Below, piece by piece: positions 9,544 through 17,282 of a DNA stretch of 64,000 bases. The position numbers and the translations under genes are program-made. This DNA comes from Flavobacterium sp. xlx-214 (GTDB lineage Bacteria; Bacteroidota; Bacteroidia; Flavobacteriales; Flavobacteriaceae): the NCBI RefSeq assembly GCF_013874595.1, contig NZ_CP059431.1:744001-808000 (forward strand), in the 5' to 3' direction. Positions within the stretch are counted from its first letter, which is position 1; each line of letters begins with the position of its first letter. The notes beneath the pieces are model-generated. The model saw only the letters and a program-made list of their open reading frames with translations, had not been told where the DNA came from and did no database searches.

Positions 9544-10459
9544 AACAATTAGAATTGGCACCCGCGATAGCGAATTAGCATTGTGGCAAGCCAATACGGT
9601 ATCAAAAAAATTAAACGATTTAGGCTACAAAACAGAAATTGTTGCAGTAAAATCAGACGGTGATATTATTTTAGATAAGCCTTTGTACGAGCTAGGTATT
9701 ACTGGAATTTTTACAAAAACCTTAGATGTTGCTATGATTTCAGGCAAAGTAGACATTGCAGTACATTCTATGAAAGATGTGCCTACCGCTTTGCCGCAAG
9801 GTATTGTACAAGCTGCCGTTTTGCAAAGAGCCAATGTTTTAGATATTTTAGTACACAAAGGTTCAACTGATTTTTTGAATGCCAAAGGTACCATTGCAAG
9901 TGGTTCTTTACGTAGAAAAGCGCAATGGTTGCATAAATACCCAACACATACAGTAGAAGATTTACGTGGAAATGTAAATACGCGCATGCAAAAGTTGAAA
10001 GACAACAACTGGAACGGAGCTATTTTTGCTGCGGCTGGTTTGGAAAGAATCAACTTAAAGCCATCCGAATTCATCAATTTAGATTGGATGATTCCTGCTC
10101 CTGCTCAAGGTGCTATGTTGGTGGTGGCGATGGAAAATGATGATTTTACGTTAGATGCCCTTGCGCAATTAAACGATATTGAAACGGAAATTGCTACGCA
10201 TATTGAACGACAGTTTTTACGCACGTTAGAAGGTGGATGTACTGCTCCAATTGGTGCTATTGCAAAATACAATGAGCATGATGATACTATGCATTTTAAA
10301 GGTGCTTTGTTCTCGTTAGATGGCAAGCAAAAGTTTGAAATCGAAAAAACAGTACCTATTAGCGAATGGAAAAAATTAGGTTTTTTTGCAGCCAAAGAAA
10401 TTTTAGAAAACGGTGGAACTGCTTTGATGACCGAGCTGCGTTCGCAATTAAAGAAATAA
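9536..10459 (+). CDS. hemC: Hydroxymethylbilane synthase (porphobilinogen deaminase)
   Basis: This enzyme polymerises four porphobilinogens into hydroxymethylbilane. It is 307 aa, with SELALWQA near the N-terminus, the catalytic Asp81 in HSMKDVP, SLRRKAQW, and the dipyrromethane-cofactor Cys235 in EGGCTAPIGA. It overlaps hemA by 8 bp and is followed by a dispersed palindromic repeat before hemD. Confidence 0.96.
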   Translation: MSKTIRIGTRDSELALWQANTVSKKLNDLGYKTEIVAVKSDGDIILDKPLYELGITGIFTKTLDVAMISGKVDIAVHSMKDVPTALPQGIVQAAVLQRANVLDILVHKGSTDFLNAKGTIASGSLRRKAQWLHKYPTHTVEDLRGNVNTRMQKLKDNNWNGAIFAAAGLERINLKPSEFINLDWMIPAPAQGAMLVVAMENDDFTLDALAQLNDIETEIATHIERQFLRTLEGGCTAPIGAIAKYNEHDDTMHFKGALFSLDGKQKFEIEKTVPISEWKKLGFFAAKEILENGGTALMTELRSQLKK

Positions 10460-10463
10460 TTCA

Positions 10464-10534
10464 TTTGTTATTCTGAACGTAACAAAGTGGAGTGAAGAAT
10501 CTCAAAAAGATTCCTCGTTCCTCGGAATGACAAA
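10464..10534. repeat. Dispersed palindromic repeat between hemC and hemD
   Basis: The terminal inverted arms 10464-10476 (TTTGTTATTCTGA) and 10522-10534 (TCGGAATGACAAA) pair with G-T wobbles. An inner GAATCTC-aaaaa-GATTC hairpin lies between them. It resembles the short intergenic ATTCTGAAC...GAATCTC repeats common in Flavobacteriia. A degenerate copy follows hemD. Confidence 0.7.
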
Positions 10535-10551
10535 AGTGGAGAAATAAAAGA

Positions 10552-11220
10552 ATGGAAAATAAGATCTGTGTTTTATCAACAAAAAAATTAAAAAGCAATC
10601 AAAAGCAATTTTTGTTAAATGCCGATTTTTCTGTTATTGAAGCCGATTTTATTAAAATCACTTCACTTCCATTTCAAATTAAAAGCAAACCTTCTTTATT
10701 ACTTTTTACTTCTCAAAATGGTGTAAAAAGTGTGTTAGAAAATAAAGAAATACATCAATTAAAACAAATACCTACTATTTGTGTAGGTTCTAAAACACAT
10801 AAATTATTAGAGGACAACGGTTTTAACGTTTTAGTTTCAAGAGAATACGCAGATCAGTTGGCTCCAATCATTCAAGCGGAGTATAAAAATGAGCACATTG
10901 CTTTTTTTGCCAGCAGTATTCGTCGAGATACTTTGCCAACTGCCATGCATGATGCTAAAATTATGTTTGATGAGTATACCGTATACGCAAACAGCGAACA
11001 TTCGATAAAAATCAACGCACAAACCAATGCGTTGTTGTTTTACAGTCCGTCGGGCATTCATAGTTATTTAAAACAAAATACCATTACCCATCAAATGTGT
11101 TTTTGTATTGGTACCACAACTGCCGATGCTTTAAAAGGAATTACAGAAAACATTGTGATTGCAAACCAACAAACAGTTGAAAATGTCATCATACAATGTA
11201 TTAATTATTATAAACAATAA
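10552..11220 (+). CDS. hemD: Uroporphyrinogen-III synthase
   Basis: This 222-aa protein is in the expected slot between hemC and hemE. The family is poorly conserved. The supporting features are LLFTSQNGVKSVLENK near residue 55, CVGSKTH, and the second-domain segment LLFYSPSGIHSYL typical of the HemD bilobed fold. It cyclises hydroxymethylbilane with inversion of ring D. Palindromic repeats flank it on both sides. Confidence 0.88.
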   Translation: MENKICVLSTKKLKSNQKQFLLNADFSVIEADFIKITSLPFQIKSKPSLLLFTSQNGVKSVLENKEIHQLKQIPTICVGSKTHKLLEDNGFNVLVSREYADQLAPIIQAEYKNEHIAFFASSIRRDTLPTAMHDAKIMFDEYTVYANSEHSIKINAQTNALLFYSPSGIHSYLKQNTITHQMCFCIGTTTADALKGITENIVIANQQTVENVIIQCINYYKQ

Positions 11221-11222
11221 TA

Positions 11223-11278
11223 TGTCATTTCGAACAAAGTGAGAAATCTAAAAAGATTCCTCTATTCTCGAATTACAA
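11223..11278. repeat. Degenerate second copy of the hemC-hemD intergenic repeat
   Basis: It shares GTCATT-x-CGAAC, AAAGTGAGAAATCT and AAAAAGATTCCTC with the copy at 10464-10534. The terminal arms pair imperfectly. Confidence 0.6.
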
Positions 11279-11329
11279 ATAAAAAACAACATTTACAGCT
11301 GATTGCTGTTGACTGAAAACTTTTAAAAT

Positions 11330-12355
11330 ATGTTAAAAAACGATTTATTTCTTAGAGCTTTAAAAGGAGAATCTGTTGAAAGACCTCCGGTTTGGATGAT
11401 GCGCCAAGCAGGTAGATATTTACCAGAATTCCGTGCATTACGTGACAAGTATGATTTCTTTACACGTTGTAGAATGCCCGAAATTGCTGCTGAAATTACC
11501 GTTCAACCCATCAATATCGTGAAATCAGATGCTGCTATTTTATTTTCGGATATTTTAGTAGTACCTCAGGCAATGAATATTGAAGTTTTAATGAAAGAAA
11601 ACGTTGGACCTTTTTTGCCAAATCCAATTCGTACGGCGCAAGATGTTGAGCAAGTAATTGTTCCAGACATTCAAGAAACCTTAGGTTATGTAATGGAAGC
11701 CATTAAAATAACTAAAGAAATGTTGAATAACGAGGTGCCTTTAATTGGTTTTGCAGGTTCGCCTTGGACTATTTTCTGTTATGCTGTAGAAGGGCAAGGC
11801 TCTAAAAGCTTTGATAAAGCCAAAGGATTTTGTTTTTCTCAACCAGAAGCAGCGCACGTATTACTACAAAAAATTACCGATACTACCATTGCTTACTTAA
11901 AAGAAAAAGTAAAAGCAGGTGTTGATGCTGTTCAAATTTTTGATTCATGGGGCGGAATGTTATCTCCAGTAGATTATCAAGAATTTTCTTGGAAATACAT
12001 TAATCAAATTGTAGAAGCATTGTCTGAAGTTACCGAAGTGATTGTTTTTGGAAAAGGATGTTGGTTTGCATTAGGCGAAATGGCACAATCTAAAGCAAAA
12101 GCATTAGGTGTAGATTGGACGTGTTCTCCTAAAAATGCACGTTTATTTGCAGGAAACGATATTACCTTACAAGGAAACTTTGATCCTTCTCGATTATTAT
12201 CGCCAATACCAACCATCAAAAAAATGGTTCACCAAATGATTGATGAATTTGGGAAAGATAAATTAGTAGTGAATTTAGGTCATGGTATTTTACCAAATAT
12301 TCCAGTAGATCACGCCAAAGCATTCATTGAAGCAGTTAAAGAGTACAATAAATAA
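11330..12355 (+). CDS. hemE: Uroporphyrinogen decarboxylase
   Basis: This enzyme converts uroporphyrinogen III to coproporphyrinogen III by four decarboxylations. It is 341 aa with the signature [11 protein letters not shown] at residues 25-35, [16 protein letters not shown], and the C-terminal [12 protein letters not shown]. The mRNA ends in a palindrome (12362-12389) plus T-run that can act as a terminator and is also a copy of the RAYT-associated repeat. Confidence 0.96.
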   Translation: MLKNDLFLRALKGESVERPPVWMMRQAGRYLPEFRALRDKYDFFTRCRMPEIAAEITVQPINIVKSDAAILFSDILVVPQAMNIEVLMKENVGPFLPNPIRTAQDVEQVIVPDIQETLGYVMEAIKITKEMLNNEVPLIGFAGSPWTIFCYAVEGQGSKSFDKAKGFCFSQPEAAHVLLQKITDTTIAYLKEKVKAGVDAVQIFDSWGGMLSPVDYQEFSWKYINQIVEALSEVTEVIVFGKGCWFALGEMAQSKAKALGVDWTCSPKNARLFAGNDITLQGNFDPSRLLSPIPTIKKMVHQMIDEFGKDKLVVNLGHGILPNIPVDHAKAFIEAVKEYNK

Positions 12356-12361
12356 AGCTAG

Positions 12362-12399
12362 TCCTGCAAGGTTTCAAAACCTTGTAGGATTCTTTTTTT
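12362..12399 (+). repeat. RAYT-associated palindrome, copy 1 (also a terminator)
   Basis: The arms TCCTGCAAGGTTT (12362-12374) and AAACCTTGTAGGA (12377-12389) form a 13-bp stem with one G-T pair and a 2-nt loop, followed by a T-rich run to 12399. It is the inverse of the copy at 12997-13021. Confidence 0.85.
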
Positions 12400-12410
12400 A
12401 GATTAGAATT

Positions 12411-12959
12411 ATGAAATTGGAAGTATTACAAAATGAATGTTTTTACCACATTTATAATCGTGGAATAAACAGTTGTACTATTTTTTCTAATGATGAAAAT
12501 AAAAGATTCTTTCTAAAAAAGCTTAAAGAGCATTTGCAAAATGTAATCATCATTTATGCATATTGTTTAATGGATAATCATTTTCATTTAGCCATTAAAG
12601 TTTTAAATGAAGCACAGGTAACACAAAAGTTTTCAAACTTTTTTAATGCTTACGCAAAGGCATATAACAAACAAGAAAACCGAACAGGAAGTTTGTTTGA
12701 AAAGCATTTTAAGAGGATTCAATTAAAAGATGAAAATTATTTACGGAATTTAATTGTTTATATTTATCAAAATCCAATGAAACATTTACAATTAAATTTT
12801 ACTAAATATCCTTTTTCATCTTATGCTTCTTTTCTTTCAGATAAAGAAACGCTTTTACCAAGAGAAGATGTGTTTGATCTTTTTTCTGACATCGAAAATT
12901 TTAAATTTATGCACTTGAAAGAAATCGAAAACTTAACAGAATTTTACACTTTTGAATAG
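12411..12959 (+). CDS. REP-associated tyrosine transposase (RAYT, Y1/HUH family)
   Basis: This 182-aa protein has an IS200/Y1-type transposase fold. The N-terminus YHIYNRGIN is typical of the family. The metal-binding HUH motif is HFH in MDNHFHLAI. The helix LIVYIYQNPMKH carries the candidate catalytic Tyr (YIYQNP, where RAYTs usually have YIxxNP). RAYTs nick single-stranded palindromes and are usually domesticated, non-self-mobile genes associated with REP sequences. Inverted palindromes lie 22 bp before and 38 bp after the gene. It interrupts the hem run after hemE. Confidence 0.88.
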   Translation: MKLEVLQNECFYHIYNRGINSCTIFSNDENKRFFLKKLKEHLQNVIIIYAYCLMDNHFHLAIKVLNEAQVTQKFSNFFNAYAKAYNKQENRTGSLFEKHFKRIQLKDENYLRNLIVYIYQNPMKHLQLNFTKYPFSSYASFLSDKETLLPREDVFDLFSDIENFKFMHLKEIENLTEFYTFE

Positions 12960-12996
12960 AAAATTCTAACTAAATTGATTCAATATTTTTGTAAAC

Positions 12997-13021
12997 CTAC
13001 AAGGTTTCTAAAACCTTGCAG
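12997..13021 (-). repeat. RAYT-associated palindrome, copy 2 (inverted)
   Basis: The arms are CTACAAGGTTT (12997-13007) and AAACCTTGCAG (13011-13021). Read on the minus strand it reproduces copy 1 almost exactly, so copies 1 and 2 form an inverted pair around the RAYT gene. Confidence 0.85.
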
Positions 13022-13038
13022 ATTAATATTTCAACAAA

Positions 13039-13398
13039 ATGCTTACAAGTAAAAAAGACGAAATACAACAACGTTTAAATTCAATTTTAGAAAAGCTTTC
13101 AGGAATTACGTTTGTGCCCGAAAATTGGAACGAAGCTTTGTATTGGACAACTTTAGAAGAAACAGGCTTATCTCAAAGTGATGTTTTAGCTAAAGAAGAA
13201 AAATTGTTTTTTCAACAATTAATTGATTTAAAATGGCCTTGGGAACATATTGAAAAATTAGCCGATATTTTGGTTGCTTTAGATGCAAAAATGCCGAATC
13301 AACAATTAAAAGAACGAGCAAAAAACTTGTATCAATTCATACAAAAAGAAAGCAAAATGTTTTCGTTTGAAATTATGAATAAAATCGGAAAGTTGTAA
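13039..13398 (+). CDS. Conserved-looking hypothetical protein, 119 aa
   Basis: This soluble, mostly helical protein has no signal peptide. Notable segments are FVPENWNEALYWTTLEETGLS and DLKWPWEHIEKLADILV. I do not recognise a family. It lies between palindrome copies 2 and 3, each within 20 bp of its ends, so it may be cargo of a repeat-flanked unit or a native member of the hem run. Confidence 0.65.
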   Translation: MLTSKKDEIQQRLNSILEKLSGITFVPENWNEALYWTTLEETGLSQSDVLAKEEKLFFQQLIDLKWPWEHIEKLADILVALDAKMPNQQLKERAKNLYQFIQKESKMFSFEIMNKIGKL

Positions 13399-13405
13399 AA
13401 CATTC

Positions 13406-13429
13406 TGCAAGGTTTTAAAAAACCTTGTA
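13406..13429 (+). repeat. RAYT-associated palindrome, copy 3
   Basis: The arms are TGCAAGGTTTT (13406-13416) and AAAACCTTGTA (13419-13429), in the same orientation as copy 1. It lies 7 bp after the hypothetical gene and may end its transcript, although the following run is A-rich. Confidence 0.8.
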
Positions 13430-13483
13430 AAAATATAAGTAATAATATCACAAGGCTAAAAGAATTTATAGGTTAATAAAGGA

Positions 13484-13789
13484 ATGATTAAAATCCAAAA
13501 TAAATATAACTATCCCATTTTATTCATATTGCTATTATGGATATGTGTAGCTATTTATTATTGGTTTAAAATTTCAATTGAACCTATAAATTGCGGAGGA
13601 ATGATGGTTAATGCAATTTTAATATTGCTAACTATTCTATTATTTCCTCTTATTGTAACTATTATGGCAATTACAAATAAGATTTGTAAACTAAAATACA
13701 AGACTGATTTTGAGTTTGTAGCAATACCTTATATTATGTTTCTAATTGTAATTGGCTTCAATTTTTTAGTTGAAACCCTTTTTCATTAG
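13484..13789 (+). CDS. Small hypothetical membrane protein, 101 aa
   Basis: Three hydrophobic segments are visible (about residues 10-28, 41-63 and 78-97), with INCGGMMVNA between the first two. The start is preceded by AAAGGA, a purine-rich site unusual in this window. The stop lies 17 bp before the hemF ATG, suggesting co-transcription. No function was recognised. Confidence 0.6.
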   Translation: MIKIQNKYNYPILFILLLWICVAIYYWFKISIEPINCGGMMVNAILILLTILLFPLIVTIMAITNKICKLKYKTDFEFVAIPYIMFLIVIGFNFLVETLFH

Positions 13790-13805
13790 AAAAAAAATAA
13801 AAAAA

Positions 13806-14708
13806 ATGAAAGATAAATTTTATCAATACATACAACAATTACAAGATACCATTACAGCTAAATTAGAAGAGGTTGATGGTTCTGCCAAATTTCAAGAAGA
13901 TTTGTGGGAACGCCCTGGTGGCGGAGGTGGAAGAACACGTGTGATAGAAAACGGAGTCGTTTTTGAAAAAGGAGGTGTAAACATCTCGGCTGTTCACGGA
14001 GCATTACCCGAAACCATGCAAAAAGCATTTAACGTAGGCGATGTCGATTTTTTTGCTTGTGGTTTAAGCTTAGTTATCCATCCTAAAAACCCAATGGTAC
14101 CTACAGTTCACGCTAATTGGCGCTATTTCGAAATGTATGATAAAGCAGGAACTAAAGTAGGTTCTTGGTTTGGTGGCGGACAAGATTTAACACCGTATTA
14201 TTTGTTTGAAGAAGATGCTGTACACTTTCATCAAATATGTAAAACAGCTTGCGATAAGCATAATCCAACGTTTTATCCTAAATACAAAAAAGTTTGTGAC
14301 GATTATTTCTGGAATGCACATAGAAACGAAGCCCGCGGAATTGGCGGTTTGTTCTTTGATCATTTAGTAGAAAACGAACAAATGTCTATGGAAGATTGGT
14401 ACAATTTTGTAACCGAAGTAGGAAATAGCTTCTTAGATTGTTATGTGCCTATTGTTGAAAAAAGAATGAATTTACCTTATACAGATGCAAACAGAACGTG
14501 GCAGGAAATCCGTCGTGGGCGTTATGTAGAATTCAATCTGGTTCATGATAAAGGGACTATTTTCGGACTAAAAACCAACGGTCGTATTGAATCTATTTTA
14601 ATGAGTTTACCACCGCATGTACAATGGGTGTATGATCATCATCCTGAAGAAGGAAGCGAAGAAGAAAAACTGATTAAAGTTTTGACAGAGCCAAGAGATT
14701 GGGTTTAA
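13806..14708 (+). CDS. hemF: Oxygen-dependent coproporphyrinogen-III oxidase
   Basis: This 300-aa enzyme oxidatively decarboxylates coproporphyrinogen III to protoporphyrinogen IX using O2. It contains WERPGGGGGRTRV, VHANWRYFE, WFGGGQDLTPYYLFEEDA, the segment RGIGGLFFDHL, and RRGRYVEFNLVHDKGT. I chose the ATG at 13806; an upstream in-frame TTG at 13770 would overlap the previous gene. Use of HemF and HemJ fits an aerobic lifestyle. Confidence 0.96.
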   Translation: MKDKFYQYIQQLQDTITAKLEEVDGSAKFQEDLWERPGGGGGRTRVIENGVVFEKGGVNISAVHGALPETMQKAFNVGDVDFFACGLSLVIHPKNPMVPTVHANWRYFEMYDKAGTKVGSWFGGGQDLTPYYLFEEDAVHFHQICKTACDKHNPTFYPKYKKVCDDYFWNAHRNEARGIGGLFFDHLVENEQMSMEDWYNFVTEVGNSFLDCYVPIVEKRMNLPYTDANRTWQEIRRGRYVEFNLVHDKGTIFGLKTNGRIESILMSLPPHVQWVYDHHPEEGSEEEKLIKVLTEPRDWV

Positions 14709-14734
14709 TCTTATAGAAAGCAGCTTTCAGAAAA

Positions 14735-14745
14735 CAGAAATCAGA
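14735..14745 (+). repeat. Left inverted repeat of the four-helix-bundle gene
   Basis: CAGAAATCAGA here is the exact reverse complement of 15133-15143. The pair brackets the S23-type gene. Confidence 0.6.
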
Positions 14746-14761
14746 ACATAAAGATTGTCAT

Positions 14762-15130
14762 ATGAGAAATTATAAACAATTACAAGTTTGGGAAAAATCA
14801 CATCATTTAACCTTAGAGATTTATAAAGAGCTAACTGTTTTTCCAAAAGATGAAATATTTGGATTAATAAGTCAGATGAAAAGATCATCTAGTTCAATTC
14901 CAACTAATATTGCTGAAGGAGCTGGTAGATTTACAAATAAAGATTTCGCTAGGTTTTTATCAATTGCTTATGGCTCTTGCAACGAGCTAGAATATCAAAT
15001 AATTTTAAGTGTTGATTTAAGGTATCTTGATGCTAATAATGGCGAAAATCTTAAAGAGAAAATTCAAGAAATAAGAAAAATGCTTTACGCATTAATTAAT
15101 AAACTAAATAATTCAGAAACGGATCACTGA
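14762..15130 (+). CDS. Four-helix-bundle protein (S23/IVP, Avd-like family)
   Basis: This 122-aa protein opens NYKQLQVWEKSHHLTLEIYK and has the family signature GLISQMKRSSSSIPTNIAEG (residues 36-55). The family includes proteins encoded by 23S rRNA intervening sequences and the accessory variability protein of diversity-generating retroelements. No reverse transcriptase or rRNA gene is nearby. It interrupts hemF-hemB and is bracketed by an 11-bp inverted repeat, suggesting insertion. Function unknown. Confidence 0.85.
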   Translation: MRNYKQLQVWEKSHHLTLEIYKELTVFPKDEIFGLISQMKRSSSSIPTNIAEGAGRFTNKDFARFLSIAYGSCNELEYQIILSVDLRYLDANNGENLKEKIQEIRKMLYALINKLNNSETDH

Positions 15131-15132
15131 AA

Positions 15133-15143
15133 TCTGATTTCTG
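15133..15143 (-). repeat. Right inverted repeat of the four-helix-bundle gene
   Basis: TCTGATTTCTG is the reverse complement of 14735-14745, starting 2 bp after the gene. The neighbouring bases repeat TGAAATCT twice. Confidence 0.6.
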
Positions 15144-15163
15144 AAATCTAATAAGCACTCATT

Positions 15164-16162
15164 ATGTTCCCATTACAAAGAGGTAGAAGATTAAGACAAA
15201 ACGAATCAATTAGAAGTTTGGTTCGTGAAACAAGTTTAAGTCCAGCAGATTTTATGTTCCCAATGTTTATTGTGGAAGGAGAAAATCAGGCCGTTGAAAT
15301 TCCATCAATGCCAGGGATTTTTCGCAGATCAATCGACTTAACAGTTAAAGAAGTTCAAGAATTGTTTGATTTAGGTATTCGTGCGGTAAATATTTACGTA
15401 AAAGTTAGCGATGATTTAAAAGACAACACGGGAAAAGAAGCTTGGAATAGTGATGGATTAATGCAACGAGCCATTCGTGCCATTAAAACGGCAGTGCCTG
15501 AAATGATTGTAATGCCCGATGTAGCTTTAGATCCGTATTCAATGTATGGTCATGATGGTATCATTAAAAACGGCGATATTGAAAACGACTCAACAGTAGA
15601 TGCGTTGGTAAAAATGGCGGTTTCTCATGCCGAAGCTGGTGCCGATTTTGTTGCACCAAGTGATATGATGGATGGCAGAATTTTACGTATGCGCGAAGGT
15701 TTAGATAAAGCAGGATTTATAAATGTAGGTATTATGAGTTATTCAGCTAAATATGCATCGGCTTTTTACGGACCTTTTCGCGATGCTTTAGATTCTGCAC
15801 CTAAAGAAACGGGCGAAGTAGTTCCTAAAGACAAAAAAACATACCAAATGGACTATGCCAACCGAATTGAAGCTATTAAAGAAGCGGTTTGGGATGCCGA
15901 AGAAGGTGCCGATATGGTTATGGTAAAACCGGGAACTGCTTATCTAGATATTGTTCGTGAAGTTAAAGATAACGTAAACATACCAGTTGCGGTGTATCAT
16001 GTTTCGGGCGAATATGCGATGATTAAAGCTGCAGCCGAAAAAGGATGGTTAGATCACGATAAAATTATGATGGAACAATTAATGTGTATTAAACGCGCAG
16101 GTGCCAGTTTAATTTCAACCTATTTTGCTAAAGAAGCAGCTATTTTATTAAATGAAAAGTAA
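15164..16162 (+). CDS. hemB: Delta-aminolevulinic acid dehydratase (porphobilinogen synthase)
   Basis: Two 5-aminolevulinates are condensed to porphobilinogen. The protein is 332 aa, with Schiff-base lysines Lys196 (YSAKYASAFYGPF) and Lys255 (MVKPGTAYLD). The metal-site stretch DVALDPYSMYGHDG (119-132) has Ala and Asp where zinc-type enzymes have cysteines, so this is the non-zinc (Mg-responsive) class. It is the last heme gene of the run; the cytochrome gene begins 1 bp after its stop. Confidence 0.96.
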   Translation: MFPLQRGRRLRQNESIRSLVRETSLSPADFMFPMFIVEGENQAVEIPSMPGIFRRSIDLTVKEVQELFDLGIRAVNIYVKVSDDLKDNTGKEAWNSDGLMQRAIRAIKTAVPEMIVMPDVALDPYSMYGHDGIIKNGDIENDSTVDALVKMAVSHAEAGADFVAPSDMMDGRILRMREGLDKAGFINVGIMSYSAKYASAFYGPFRDALDSAPKETGEVVPKDKKTYQMDYANRIEAIKEAVWDAEEGADMVMVKPGTAYLDIVREVKDNVNIPVAVYHVSGEYAMIKAAAEKGWLDHDKIMMEQLMCIKRAGASLISTYFAKEAAILLNEK

Positions 16163-16163
16163 T

Positions 16164-16565
16164 ATGAAAAAAATTTTCGCACTGGCTATTGTAGCCTTAA
16201 CAGTTATTTCTTGTGGAAAGAAAGAAGAAAAAAAAGAGGAGTTATATCCTGAGGAAGTTGCATCTACTCTTAGTCCTGAAGAGCAATTAATTGCCGATGG
16301 AAAAGAATTGTTTGAGAGCAACAAAGCAGCTTGTTTTTCTTGTCATCAAATGGATAAAAAAGTAATTGGTCCAAGTATTAAAGATATTGCTAAAATTTAC
16401 AAAGAGAAAAACGGTGATATGGTCGCTTTTTTACGTAAAAAAGCTGATCCTATTGTAGATCCATCTCAATATAGTTTAATGGAAACTAATTTTGCCGTTT
16501 TAAAAACAATGAGCGATGATGAGTTAAAATCGTTACAAGCTTATATGATGAGTTCTATAAAGTAA
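16164..16565 (+). CDS. c-type cytochrome lipoprotein
   Basis: The start MKKIFALAIVALTVISC gives a lipobox-type signal, so the protein is probably anchored in an envelope membrane. A single heme c site CFSCH lies in a class-I-like domain, with DPSQYSLMETNF supplying a possible Met ligand. I prefer the ATG at 16164, just after the hemB TAA, over one at 16152 that overlaps hemB. Its placement directly after hemB couples a heme protein to heme supply. Confidence 0.88.
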   Translation: MKKIFALAIVALTVISCGKKEEKKEELYPEEVASTLSPEEQLIADGKELFESNKAACFSCHQMDKKVIGPSIKDIAKIYKEKNGDMVAFLRKKADPIVDPSQYSLMETNFAVLKTMSDDELKSLQAYMMSSIK

Positions 16566-16595
16566 AAAAAACAGAGCAAATGCTCTGTTTTTTAT
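16566..16595. terminator. Bidirectional terminator between cytochrome and HD-domain genes
   Basis: The stem AACAGAGCA / TGCTCTGTT has A and T runs on either side and lies between convergent genes. Confidence 0.85.
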
Positions 16596-17248
16596 TTCAC
16601 CCCCTCAACCTCATCCAAAAATTGCTTTAAAAAACCTTCCATATGTTCATGACGGTTTTGAGCGATTTGTTTTCCTGTTTCGGTATTCATCAAATCTTTT
16701 AGCAAAAGTAACTTTTCGTAAAAGTGATTTATAGTTGTGCCTTCGTGTTTCTTGTATTCTTCCTTAGTCATATTAAACTTTGGCTTTTCTTCAGGATTGT
16801 AAATGGTTCTATTTTTAAAACCTCCGTACTGAAAAGCACGTGCAATTCCAATGGCACCAATTGCATCTAAACGATCAGCATCTTGCACAATATCCAATTC
16901 TTTTGAAGTGAACTTTCTTTCGAAATTACCTCCTTTAAATGAAATATTTTCGATAACCTTTACTACATGGTCTTTTACATCATCTGAAATATCAAGGGTA
17001 TTCATAAAATCCAAAGCTTTTTTAGGACCTATGGTTTCATCACCATTATGAAACTTACTATCGGCAATATCATGCAATAAAGCGCCTAAAATAACTACTT
17101 GTTCATTTGCTTTTTCTTCCTTTAATAAGTTCAGAGCGTTCTTGTAAACGCGCTCTATATGAAACCAATCATGGCCGGCTTCTACATTTTCTAGTTCTTT
17201 TTTTACGTAATTTATGGTTAAATCAATATATGTCATAATTGTTTGCAT
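16592..17248 (-). CDS. HD-domain phosphohydrolase
   Basis: This 218-aa protein has the HD-superfamily metal site: His in HDWFHIERVYKNA, the HD pair in GALLHDIADSKF, and a later Asp in QDADRLDAIGAIGIAR. It is similar to YedJ-type predicted hydrolases. The start may be the ATG at 17248 or the one at 17236. The former lies almost on the T-run of the upstream gene's terminator. The substrate is unknown. Confidence 0.85.
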   Translation of the reverse strand: MQTIMTYIDLTINYVKKELENVEAGHDWFHIERVYKNALNLLKEEKANEQVVILGALLHDIADSKFHNGDETIGPKKALDFMNTLDISDDVKDHVVKVIENISFKGGNFERKFTSKELDIVQDADRLDAIGAIGIARAFQYGGFKNRTIYNPEEKPKFNMTKEEYKKHEGTTINHFYEKLLLLKDLMNTETGKQIAQNRHEHMEGFLKQFLDEVEGVK

Positions 17249-17249
17249 T

Positions 17250-17276
17250 AAAAAAGCTGATATTTCTATCAGCTTT
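17250..17276 (-). terminator. Terminator of the desaturase operon
   Basis: Arms AAAGCTGATA (17253-17262) and TATCAGCTTT (17267-17276) are followed on the minus strand by a T-run. Confidence 0.8.
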
Positions 17277-17282
17277 GTATTG

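Noticed and set aside
9625..10464. Long minus-strand frames opposite hemC
   Set aside because: They are shadows of a strongly conserved gene on the plus strand.
12362..13429. The repeated palindromes as a CRISPR array
   Set aside because: There are only three copies, in both orientations, spaced by whole genes, and no cas genes.
14762..15130. A diversity-generating retroelement around the Avd-like gene
   Set aside because: No reverse transcriptase, template repeat or variable target gene was found nearby.
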